Shown: piece by piece, positions 41,401 to 54,200 of the stretch
Numbering within the stretch: the first letter of the stretch is position 1
Layout: each line of letters opens with the position of its first letter
Origin: Heterobilharzia americana
Taxonomy: Eukaryota > Platyhelminthes > Trematoda > Strigeidida > Schistosomatidae
DNA: 64,000 bases
Assembly (NCBI GenBank): GCA_944470555.2
Contig: OX104128.1
Coordinates: 57,729,257-57,793,256 of the forward strand
Direction: 5' to 3'
Position numbers and translations under genes: made by a program
Notes under the pieces: model-generated
The model's database searches: none
What the model saw: only the letters and a program-made list of their open reading frames with translations
What the model was told of the DNA's origin: nothing

Positions 41401-44400
41401 TCTAAAGCTTGAATATTTATACTAACCTATATCTTCAAAATGTCTTTGTCTAGTTCGATATCAATCTTATTCATCCACATGTTTGTCGTATACTACTGTG
41501 AAGTGTGGCTAGTTGAACCGATGGACTTGTGTGCTAGGTTATATGTTGATTTTGTCAGTCAGTCATTCAGTCAAATGAACAAATACCATTTGTAGTAGCC
41601 TGACGTTTAGGATATTTGAATGCATTTGAGTAACTCAGTTCTAGTTTATGGATTTCTATATAAGCTACATCTGATAGCCGAATCTGAAAGAATTTAAATT
41701 GATATCAGTCCAAGAAACTTAAACAGATAGAGTGTTAACTAGTCTATCAAGCCATAGTTCCACTAGACTTCAAAGTGAAGCTAAGCAATTTACTGATACA
41801 ATTTATTGATACAAAGAATATACTTTACTAAAACCTATGAATTCATATTACTTCATGAATGTAAGGGTAAATAACACCTATCAAAGTGCAGCATAATAGT
41901 CAACCTCTTAGCTTAGTGACCTCGTTGTAAAATGATACATAAAATTTGGTCAGTATTCAAGCCTAGACTGGATGAGATTAGTTGCTCTCCTTTGACCAAT
42001 CAACTTAAGTAGGCGGTTAACTTAAATGTTGAAATCCATACTATGCTTGATGATCTGCTTAAATTTTAAGCTAGTAAAACGTTTTCATCGAATATATTTC
42101 ATAAAAACTGTTTTTTTTTGTTAAAAACTTGTTTTAATCATTTAAACGTCAAATAATCGTAAGACATACTCTTGTGCATACTTATAATATCTTTAATCCA
42201 TCATTACACAAATTAATGAAAAAATTACCAGAAAATATCATAGTAGAAGCCAATGGGTAGCTAAGCACATAACAGTACATTATATTACAGATACTACAGA
42301 AATAGTTAACTGAGAATGCAGATTTTCATACTGGTTAGATGAACCTTGACCAGTACACTTACGGAGGCTTTTCTAGTCTTCTTGTAATAAGGTACTCAAA
42401 AACTAGATGATAATCTAAAAACAATTGGTTGTTGTGCATTGTTACTAGCGTTAGTTAACTGGAATGATTATTTAATTTGAAAATATTGTAAAGGGAGTAA
42501 GTAAATCTGTCAAAATATCACACTGAAAATTCCATAGAGTATTGAAAATTATTGTTTGGCATAGACTGATGATTATTTATTATCTTTCAGAAGTGTAATA
42601 TATGCATCAAAAATGTTTGATGACAGTACTACTGTAAACTCTACCTTGTAGTACTATATCTCAGCATACCGTATGAGAGAAACATCAGAGACTGATAGTA
42701 AAAGTAGTGAGAGACTGTGAAAATGCATACCGCAGTGTTCTATCTGGTTCACCTCTATTTTTTTTCAAAAATCTAGTCAAAAAGATAATAATGAAGAACT
42801 TGGTAACTGCATACCAAATAATTCTGCTTTAAATTTTTCAGCATTCGAAATAGACTGTCTTCTCAAGCTGCTAGTTGCTTCTGACCAAATGTGTCTTTGG
42901 AGCAGTTCTCGTGTAAGGTGGAATCACCACTTGAGCAATATACAGGTCAGGCGAAGGGTTTTATGCAAGGAAGGCAAAGTCAGTCAGTGAGGCTGTGCAT
43001 CTTGAGCGACTGAGGTGGTTTGGATATGTGTTTTGCACTCCAAGTCACCGCCTACCTGGACGTGCATTGCTAGGGGAAATTGGATTAGGTACGAAGAGAG
43101 TTCAGGTTGACCAGATCAAGACGTGGCACCAGTGGATGAAGCCCCCGAGTGTTGGTCTGAGTCGTGTAGGGGATGTAGACTATCTTGAATGTTTTTACCA
43201 ACCTTGAACTTTGAATTCATTCTCCTCCCGCATCCCTTTGTCTACTCTGATATCAGTCTCCTTCAACCCACTTGTTCTTCGTATGCTACTGTGAAGTGTG
43301 GCAATTCAAACCGATGCACATGTGTAAGTGAGGTTCTACTTTGGTTCTGCCTATCTGCCTGAGTCGTGTCACAGTTCGAGAACCAGTGGCTTCCGATTCA
43401 CCTACCTGCTACCATATCAACTAAGTTAGGGTACCCAGATGCCTGAGTTTCACACAAAGGAATATATCAATTAGTGAGATTGGTAAAACAGTAAATGATC
43501 AACCGACAAAAAGTATGCACATTCTGAACATAAAACAATTAAAAAATAAACTTCGTATCAACAAAATATATATTGTCAATAAAAATGTATGTAAGCGTAC
43601 TTGTGTGATTCGGATGGGTGGATGATGATTGACACGATTTAATGTTTCCAAGAACATTGTACGAATTTCTGTTGACTTTGAATAGAATGGACTTACATCA
43701 GGCCACCATGGTAGACGTGACTAAAACAGTTTGACAAAATAGTAATGATAATGAGGTTAGGTTTGACAAGCTACAAAAGCAATAAACCATGTTTATGATG
43801 TTTGACAACACTTTAAATTTGCATAAGATAATTTTTTAAACACCAATGACATTTTCAGAAATCCCGTAGTTAATATATAAAACTTTATTCTTTCTTAAAA
43901 TCCCTATAAAAATCCAACTAATCTAATCACCGTCTGAACAGTTTTGACAATCAACTTACGATATATTACAAATGTTGTCTAAAGGCATGTTGAAATTTTG
44001 ATGGTGTTGTGTTCCCTGAGCTGGATGATTTTATCGTGAAGCTTTCATTGTCATTATAGACAACAATATCAACAGAAACTTCAGAAAGAAGAGGTCTATA
44101 GAGTTTCCTCGACAAGTGATTTAGTGGCTAATGCTCATGATTTTGTATGGGATTGGTTGTTTTTGCCAAGGTCTTGCCATTCGTCTCCATGTTCTGAATA
44201 GTTACTCTGCTGATGTGAACTTTGACCTTCTTGTTGTTTCTTATTGGGTAGATGTCAATATGCCTGTTGATTGCTGATTGACCTAAATACCAAGCTATTA
44301 AAAATTCTATGACATTCTTTGTGTTCCCTCTATCCAGGATTTTTACATTTTTCTAATCAAATTCATGTCCGCAGTTGTCTGTATCCACTCATATGAGCGA

Positions 44401-47400
44401 AGATATGTTATGATGTTTCATTGTTAGTTGGTGTTCATGTAGGCTTCATGAAAACTTTAAACCAGAGGGTGAGCTATGCAGAATAAAATGTCACTCAGAT
44501 TTCATGAATAATCTAAATTGAGATAACTAGGTAATTTTCCACTGTATTTGGCACTTGTATTACTCCAGACGAATAGCTATTATCTTAACATGATGGTTTG
44601 GATAGGACACAACAATAATACAAGGAGATGAGAAGAGTAAGACTGTTGTTTAAAGTTTTGAAATGTCAGAAAGATAGGTTGGAAAGTGACAAGACTAAAA
44701 GAAGTTAATATAAACAGCTTTTGCCAGGACAATGATCTGAAGGTGAATGCATTGTCTTAGTTGGCCAGGGAACTGACATAATTGTAATTTTTATTGATTA
44801 ATCATGAGAGAGCAACCAATTTCATGTTACCTAGTCCTGAGTGCACACCGAACCCTACCGATCATATTTGCAATGTGGCCACCAAGCTAGGAGGCCCAAC
44901 ATCGCGACGCACATTAGTAGGTTAGTTAGTTGAAGGAAAATCGACAGGAAGCCCTGGACCTAGGTTTCGTGCTTGTTGGCACTCATCAGCAAGGTGTATT
45001 TTGCAACCTCGACGGAACTGATGTCCCTCCTAAGATTCAAACCGGCGTCACCCAGTGTTTTAATCACTGACGTTACCAATCAGCTATTCGGGCCACGATT
45101 GACCTCCTATAGGACTGGGTTGCTCGTATTGATTGGTCACGGGAGAGCAACCAATTTCATATTGTCTAGTCCTGAGTGTAGACCGACTGCCTACAGCCAA
45201 CTAACATTTACTAATGTGCACCATGATGCTGTGCCTCCTGGCTTGGTGGCCCCACTGCAAAAAATGATCGATAGAATCCGGTCAGCACTCAGGACTGGAC
45301 AGCATGAAATTGGTTGCTCTCCCGTAACCAATCAATACATGCAGCCCAGTCCCAAGGGTCCCAATATCAGACAGGACATGAGTTCCACCGAGGTTACAGA
45401 TATGCCTTGTTGACGAGTGCTAACAAGCAAGAAACCTAGGTAGGGCACAGCTTCCTGTCGATTGCCTGCAATCAACTAGTAGCTAGAGTGTTTTTCTCTA
45501 GTAAGTAGCACCCCATCTGCTGTGCCTTTCCACGTCAAGGAGTAAGTGCTGGAAAAAGTTGGCAATAGACACAATGTATTCCACCTTCCTACATTTACAT
45601 GGAATAAGGTTAATAATGAAAGAAGTAATTTTAAAAAAAGTTAAAGAACTCCATTATTTATGCGAGAAACATCGAGCAGACATATGTTCCACCTTGACAC
45701 TGCCCTTTATTTTAGGTTACTTAAGTTCATACATGCATTTAGAAGGCATCAACTGTCCAGATGTTTCCAAGGGTCTGTGAAAGGAACTTAAATCTTTCAA
45801 AACGGTCTTCATATTTGTCTATACTTCTATCTTCATCATCTCATGGATTTAAACAAGTTATATACTCTACAGTTTCTTAAAATTTTTTATTCCATAACCA
45901 CCATGGATGATTCTAAGGAACGGAATAAGATTTTCAGCCTCTTGCAATATTCTATTAACTTCACTCCAGGGTTCTCAACTTCCGAATTTAATAAAATGTC
46001 AGACATTAGGTTTCACAAGCTATGCAGGTATATTTTGGCTCTGAGATGCACAAATAAGACCACACTTACAATTCAATTATATATTGGTCTGACAATATGT
46101 ACTTCTACACTTTAATAGCAACAATCAAGACTCTTCTCCTTGGTTAGTAAGTTGAACTGAGGTAGTTTCGTTAAAAAAATCAAAGTTCATCTGTGCACCT
46201 TTCTGATTGGCTGAAAGATGAAAATATTAAGTTTGTATTCAAGGAAGAGGTAATTAAACTTGTATCGGAAAATGACTAAGATTCGCATCCTGAATTAGCT
46301 CGACATCATTTTCAGTATGTTGTTAAAACATTGGTAAAGACTAGAAGCAGTAACCAAACCCAGTAAGCCACTGTACATTACTGAGATAGGAGTTATTTCG
46401 GCTGGCTGCGATCACGGAGAGGGGTAGAAGAAGTTAAGGCGTCAACTGACTAGGAGTCTTCGTAATGGTCATAAGTAGTGGTGAGTGACAAAGTGGAGGA
46501 AATAAAGACAAAAAGGCTATTGAGAAATGCTCAACAGTCATTAAATTTATTAATAGGAATGACCTGAAAACTATAAAATTCACTGAGAAATAATGGATCC
46601 TTGATCATATCTAAGAACAAGAGGTTAAACACTTCAATACAAAACTCTGATTGACATTTTGGTTTACTCACCACCTTGATTGAGTTACCTCCTATCTATC
46701 CTTCTATCTGAATAGGAGAAAGATCACGGTTTTTAAAATCTAACAGAAATTTTTGAAGCAACCAGTCCCTTTGATAAATTTAAACAATGTAATGAGAAGA
46801 TGAAGATTATCTGAAATATTTGATGTATTAGCGCTATGCATTTCAAACAATCTGATCACACATGGATTTGTCGAACTATTTATGTGAAAACTGACAAAAG
46901 GTTTTCTCTTGGACTCGAAAGACAGCGAAGCTAAAATACCTGACGGTTACCTCAGAAGTACTATCGGTTATGTGGAATTCAGATGTTGTTCATTTAAGTG
47001 TCACGAGTTGTTGACCTTTTCGATCTACGAGAAAGAGAAGAAACCTGATTTACTGTTTGTAGAACTTCTAGTAAACTGAGTATATATATAAGTGACATAA
47101 TCCTGTCAAGTAAAGATCTTGACAAAGTTTTAAAGTTTTTTGAAAACATTGTCCTAAAGCCTGATTATATTTTGCATACAGCTCAAACCTATGAAAAATA
47201 ATGTTACAAAACTGGTGTGCACCGGCTCCTATTTCAAGAATAGGAGGTGAAGTCGTGGAATGTATCGACCACTATACTCATCAAGGAAATTGTATCAGCA
47301 CTGATGAACAGAAGCACAAATGCCAGTTACTCATTTACCAACTGAAGGGATATTATCGGTCAGTACGATTACCTTAATAGCAATCAAAACATAAGTAGGC

Positions 47401-48199
47401 TTCTCAGCGATTTGTTTACTGTTACGTAGTTAACGTCTAAGACATATTCGTTGGAGGTGGAAAATAATACAAAGATAGAAGTCATCGATTTCGAATGTGG
47501 CTGGATCATCAAATGAGTAATTTTGAGGCTGAACAAAAGGCGCTAGACAAAGAAGATAAGTTAGTTTATGAGGCTGTCAACTGATATTGACTAAAGCTAT
47601 TCGAATGTTTGTTACTCATGATCATTCACTGACTATCTAGATGTACTGTGTTAACTAAATTAGAATTAGTCATAAAAATAGGCGAAGGATAACTAGACCA
47701 ACAGATTCCACCTAACCATTCAGTCTCTGATCGTTGACTTAAGCTACATAAGCAAGCGTAAGCTATTCAACTATCGTTCTCAATATGTTAAGACGCCCTC
47801 AGTCATATGTTTGAAGATCAACTACTCTGATATTTTTTTAAGTCTCGAACAACTGTTAATTTTAAAACGTATATTATATCTCTTCTCATATCTTTCTTGG
47901 TTGTTTGAATAATTATGACATTTCTGTTTCCTTCTTTATGCATTTTTATTAAATGGGACACCTGAAACTATAGTTTCTTCAACTGCATGTTTTGTGTATA
48001 CCAAAGCAAGTTTGATTACTTTTATCATCTGTCAAAATTATTTTTCATAAATATTTTAATGGTAATTCACTTGAACAATTTAAATGATATATATAGCAAT
48101 TGTGAGATTTTTTTCTCCTCAGATTGTTAAGTTTTCTGTTTCTTCTTTCTGTTTTCTCAGGGATATGTGAAGGTGTGAAAAGCTCCAAGTTGGTACGCT

Positions 48200-48257
<58 letters not shown>

Positions 48258-51200
48258 TTGATTCATCGAAAAGGGAATTCTTCTCTCACAGACCACAAAA
48301 TTCTATAGAAAAGAGAGTTAAGCATCTTCAATGGCTGGCTATCCAGCAAGTCATGACAGTCTTGTTTATAAGGTAGATGAATGTAGTTAGTTCTAATGGT
48401 TACACCATTAAAAAACAGCAGGCTAAAGTAGTTAAATAACATGACTACCATATTTATTACTTCTCTAATTGTAAATTTCGAAAACTCCATCAATTCATAC
48501 CAAATAATCCTCCATCTTATTTGAACGCATACTGACTTACAGTTTATAGAAAAAAAGTATTAATGTACATGAATCAACCAACTGTATCACACACACACAC
48601 ATACAAAGTATGAAAATAATAAAAAATAATTTCATGTTATGTAATTTTACCTGTGTAATAATTCGATAAAGTCCAGAGACAAGTACAGTATGATAAATAG
48701 CTGGTGATGTTGTTTGCAGGCAAACTTTAAGGAGATTTTTATTATGCGGTGTAATACGGAAATAGGCGACAAAAAATTCAGTTAATAATGATTCACTTTC
48801 TGCTAAATTCTGATTATTTCTTACATAAGGTTTATTTGGATTGAATAATAAATTCTATTTGTTTTGTATTCATTTGTAATCATAAAAATAAAATGAAAAG
48901 TACAAAAAAAAAGAACAAAGGGGTTAGGTTTATTGGAATATTTCCTCCAATTTGCACTAGAAAGTAATAATTTCAATAAAATTGTTATGCAAACTTGTAC
49001 ATCTAGTCTAATCTACAAAATAAAAAGATTATTTGTTCTCTTTAAATACGATATAAGAATATGGAAACAAGAAGTACTTCAGTGAAGAGTCTCTTTCCAG
49101 CGAATTCATTTACTTAACTATCCTATCGTATTTATATACAATTTTCTTTGTTGACAATGTTTCTATTTTGTTTCATATTGTGAAGGCAGTTGCTTAGACA
49201 TGGTAGCAAGATGATATATATTTATATATAAAATGTAGTCTGTTGAATGGATAACAGTGAAATCCAGGACGCACGTGTCGTCCTATTTGGGACTCATCAG
49301 CTGGATGTGCCTGCACCCCACTGAGTGGTGTTGTCAAGTATCAATGAACACCAACTGATACGCATTGCGCAGTTGGTGGCTATCGTGCCCAAGTGATCTG
49401 GTGGACAATATTCTAGCGTTTGGAAAGATGGGTACAGGGTTCGAGTCTCTGTGGGAACACAACTCGGGGGTGAAGGTGTACCCAGCTTACGAGTCTCAAA
49501 TAGGATGAAACAAATGTCCTGAATTCAACTGTTAGTCATCAAATAGACGACAATGCATAAACTTATTCAAATGTCTTCTGTGAAGACATGCCTAATTATC
49601 CCAGGTACTTAGTTAACAAACAATGGGTCAGAGGTTAAGCTCTGCTCTAACTACTTTGATTTGGGCAACCATGGTAAAGTGTACAACGTAAATCTAAAAT
49701 ATTTAATCAGTGAGATATGAGTATGTGATGTAAATTATCTACTTCAGATTTTTTAAATTGGACTGTATAAACACTTATGATAGTATTCCTTGATTTTGGT
49801 TACCATAGGGTTCGAGCCACTGCTACTTCACATTTCTCCAAACTCTTTATTTGTATATCTTACCTAAAAATATCTTATTGATCACTTGTTTACAATACAA
49901 ACTTGATACACTTTCCTGAGGTCAAAATCTAGTTAATTTGAACAACAACTATGATACCACTTTTATATAATAATTCCCCCTCGTCCCTACTCATCACTAG
50001 TACCAAATTAAAAATACCGTCAATATCAAGGCATACGCACACGAGCCCATATGCCAATGAAGATTGATCAATTGGTCCCACCAAAGAAGTGAAACTACAA
50101 GGTATAACATCAAAACTAAACTATGCCCGTCATGCAAGGGATGGATATCGTGGGTCAGTGGCCTAGTATATTACACTGTGGCTCTCCGTTCGAGTCTTGG
50201 TGAAAACAATATCACTCACTGGTAGCTACGGAGCAATGGCTCAGTGGTTTGTGGAGATGGCAATCAACCATTTAGTTGCGGGTTCGAACCCGCGCCACTC
50301 ATCCAGGTTTGGGAAGCCAGGTAGAATCACCAGCCCTCAGACAACAAGTATAACTCATTTCCAACTGCACGGGTGTACTCAGGGCGGCTGAATGCGTTCC
50401 GTTCGTACCAGGAGGCTGGCGCACCTAGCTGATGACCCCCAGACAGGACGAAAAGCTCATTCTGAATTCTCCTGCTAGCCACTATCCATTATTGTTTACA
50501 GAATCACTGCCATTTGTAATTAGTTATTCATTCAGCATACTTTCTTATCTGAAAGCAACAAGCCATTTATTGAATACTTCATCAGGGTAGTCCATATAGA
50601 TTAGAGAGGGGGAGAAAGTAATGTATTTCATAACTGATTGCATATCCTTATGTGAAAATACATGACATCACCAGATTGATCAACTGTATAATCTACTCCT
50701 ATTGATTACTTCATCAGTTGAGCAACTAGTAGTTAGTCCAAACGATTAAATACATGAAATTTTGATGCAAACAACACACATTAGTTTACGCAATGTCAGT
50801 CTATTAGCCTTGGTATTTCATTCACAGAGAGAGGAAGAGAGAGAGAATGAAAAAAAGCAACATCAACTATCTTGACAACAATTAAAAGTGGCTTCGCTAC
50901 GGCTCGAATCCAGGGCCTTCAGGTTCCCTGGACAGCACATTACCGTTGAGTCACTGGGTAGGAATAGAATGATCCATATTTCCTACTTCTGTAAGTGCAC
51001 GATATAGCGCAACCACCACCCAATGTCATCTCCCAGTATTTGTCGTCACGTCCACGTTAGTTTGCCTCACTGGTCACGGCTTTTCATTGGGACTTCTCGA
51101 AACACGTCACTAATAAGCACTGGAGAGTAATTCAATTTGGAGGTTTGCGAAAACTCATTTATTAATTTCAGGTTGACATTTATCACGGACTGACATCAAC

Positions 51201-54200
51201 TGGAGAACCATTGAAAGTCTGGGACCACTTGAAGCCTGATACGTCCTAGCATGGAGCTTGATCCCTAGCGAAGTTATGGGCGCGCACTATTGAGCAGCCC
51301 CATACTATGACGAAACAGCTGTCCAGTGCTCCTAGAATTTTAAGGATTCTCCAAATAATATCACTTCATGATGAATACCAACTTGAAACCAATAAATCCC
51401 CACAACCCCCAAATTGGATTTATGCTCATTGTTATTTTTACAAAATGAATAGGTTATCTTATAACAATTTTGTACAGGCTAGATTACGATGATACTACTT
51501 CTGTGACATAGTATGAAAACAACTACTCTGATTCATTAGATGAAATTAATAAAATAATAAGCAATACAACAAGTTTCAGCTGATGACTGTTGTAGCTGTG
51601 TAACCCTCGGTGGCCAGCACCCGTAGAAATCTGTCGACCAAGTTTTCAATGTGACCGTTAAGATAAGTGAGGCGTTACTGTAGTGCACCATATTTCAGTG
51701 TTAAATGTTAAAAGTTGACTGTGATAGAAAACCCTAAACCTCGGTTTCTTACTTATTGGTACTCATCAGTCCTATTAGTTTGGACACAGCAAGAAAGACG
51801 AAATTTTCAGAGTCTGCAACAGTTATTAGGAGGTAGGATATTTTCAAAATCAGAAAATTAATAGTCCCATATTGTTCAACCAAATCATTGATAATCTATG
51901 TAACATATACAGAAGGATGAGAAATGTAAGAAGAGAAACAAAATGAATCAAGAGCTGTGCAATTAAGATGATACAGCATCAAATCATATTCATCATGGCA
52001 GTGAAAGATAAACCATACTTTCCATCTGTATGTAAAGGTCAGATTGAAGGCATTTTATTGCAACCTCTCCCATGAAACGCAGTAATCCAAATATCCTCTG
52101 TATATTTATTATTGTAAGCGCAGTCGTGGTTTCAACCTAATGTCCTATATCTATGATGTATCTGGTCATTGCACTAGTTAGAATTCCATTTCCTTTCAAG
52201 CACAAATTCATGGTGATATGTTCAGTGAACCGATTAGACGCCCTCCTCTCAGTCCCTCTAATGTACTTGCTACCAAAAGTGCATGTGAATTCAGAAATAT
52301 AGTTGAAGGTGAAATGACCAGAGTAATTATCCATTTCTGACTGACTTAACAAGCATGTGATATTGTATACTGATACAATTTTAGCTTCAGTTAATTTGGT
52401 TAACGCTTCTGACATCCATATAGTTCATCTAATAAAAAGTTATCATTCTATCTGAGATACCCGTGGTTTGGCAGACGTGTATTAATACTGGGTGATGATG
52501 ATTGAAGATGAAATGAAAATTTGGACGGAAGCCAGATTCCAACCTGCAACCACCGGGTCTCAAGCCCGATGCTCCACCAACTGAGCTACGATGCCCGACT
52601 GCTGACCAGATCTTTATTTTACTTCAATCACCAATGGATTTGCCCAACTAGTCGCTGGTTCGAATACCCTAACAGTCCAGATTTTAACTTCACCTTCAAT
52701 CGCCAATACAAGACTGTCAAACTATGGCCATTTCAGATAGTGGTCAAAATGATAATCAGTATGATGCTCCCTACGTCTCTAATTCAGCTAGATTTGGATA
52801 AGGATACGAAGTCCTGACTAGGCAACCAGTGTGAATAAGATTAAAAGGTAGTAACGAGTTACGAATTCACATGGTAGTCGGGTAAAACCTTTAGTGATTG
52901 AAGTGAAATAAAAATTTGGTCAGCAGTCGAACCTCGTAGGTGTGTTGGTAGGGTACCGAACCAGAAACCCGTTGGTAGCTAGTTCTAATCTGGCCGCGAT
53001 CCAAATTTTCATTTCACGCTAAATAATCATCTAGTATTGATAAGAAATTATCATAAACCGTCAATAGTGTTAAATACTGTGGATCTTTTATTACTACTCG
53101 ACGTTTAAAATCTCTTGGTTCATTGAAAAGAGAATATGCTTTTAATAGCTTAAAATTTTTTAAAGTAAAATAGGTTACTGATCTGAACTTGTCATTCACA
53201 TAAAATAATCCACTACTGCTTGTATTACCTCCCCGTGATCTCATTAACATAGTAATAATAATGATAATTTTTAGCTAGTGTTTATCACGGTCTGATATTA
53301 GTTGGAAAACCGTTGAAAACCTGGGAGCAATAGACAGCTGTTTCGCCATTGTGTATGACTCTTGGCTAGGGATCTAACTCAGGACCATCAGGTCTCAGAG
53401 CGAACGCTTTAGTCATTCAGCCACTAGTCAACAGATTTCTACGTCTATCGATCCACGATATCGCGCGACTATCATCAAAGATCGTAAGTTAGCATCCCCT
53501 TCACTTTCAACTGGTTAAACCCACAGGTCACGGTTACTCATCAAAACTTTGTGATATCCATCTCGAAGCATGTCACTAGTATGTACTGTACAGTAATTTA
53601 GTTTGACGTCAATGGGGATTCATTTTTTAAAGTAGTATTTATCACTAACTGACATCAGTTGGAAAATTAAAATCCCCATTAGCCTCAAAATACAATAATA
53701 TTAATGGCTTTATTCTGAAAGATATTTCTAAATGACCTTGACAACATTAAATCTACATGTAGGTAAAAATAGTTAACACCAGTGCTAGTTCAGCCTTGAG
53801 AGCAGAGGGAAGAAAAAATAGTAACGGTATGAAAATAGTCACGTAGGTTATTTTAAGGTCATAGACAAAAAAGCAGGTAAAATTAGGGGTTGATAGCACA
53901 TAAGCAATTAGATTCATAATACTTAAATAACAGCAAGCTGTGTACTCATTAATAAGCTGGTTTTCGAAAGCGAAAGTTGATTGGTTAGTTTATTTGTAAT
54001 ACTTTGTCGTACAGGATACGAGTTAAATGCGGTATGGTAGAGTTTTTATATTTATTAGTACGCCCATAAAGCCTCATGTACTTGCTCCTGGTATTGTCTG
54101 AGAACCTAGAAATAGAGAGTTTTGAGTCAAGAAGATGCTACTCATCTGATAAAATAACTTCTGTCAGATGTCTACATGAGTTAAGATGTTTGTCTACAAC

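Larger units (their letters stand above)
34995..43600. other. Intron between window exons 5 and 6
   Basis: Holds family A (35170, 39655, 40545), Penelope-like pieces (35430-36945), family B (37755, 39405), the L1 twin (38300-39265) and L2 pieces (41140, 42840). Nothing recognised in 36946-37754, 40641-41139 or 41591-42839. Confidence 0.7.
44785..45490. repeat. Family D SINE long fold-back
   Basis: Arms: aatcgacaggaagccctgg at 44939 with cacagcttcctgtcgattgc near 45445; gagagcaaccaatttcatat with atgaaattggttgctctccc; ctagtcctgagtgtagaccg with cggtcagcactcaggactg. tRNA-like B box is degenerate (gattcaaaccggcg, reversed). Confidence 0.85.
43721..48650. other. Intron between window exons 4 and 5
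   Basis: Contains the family D fold-back (44785-45490), weak open frames at 45559-46115, a decayed L2 fragment (47210-47600) and a TA microsatellite (48198-48254). Nothing recognised in 43721-44784 or 46116-47209. Confidence 0.65.

Noticed and set aside
44973..45413. 146-residue plus-strand open frame
   Set aside because: It lies wholly inside the family D palindrome and has no recognisable domain; it is a by-product of the repeat.
48045..48296. Peptides with Tyr-Ile repeats (also 58137-58340 and 61352-61660)
   Set aside because: Translations of TA microsatellites, not genes.
53014..53250. 78-residue minus-strand open frame containing SLFNEP, first taken for the NF1 LLFNPxKPF exon
   Set aside because: The true matching exon is 48651-48854 (LLFNPNKPY, FRITPHN), and exon 3 joins it in phase. 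The 53 kb frame lacks a good donor and is not needed.
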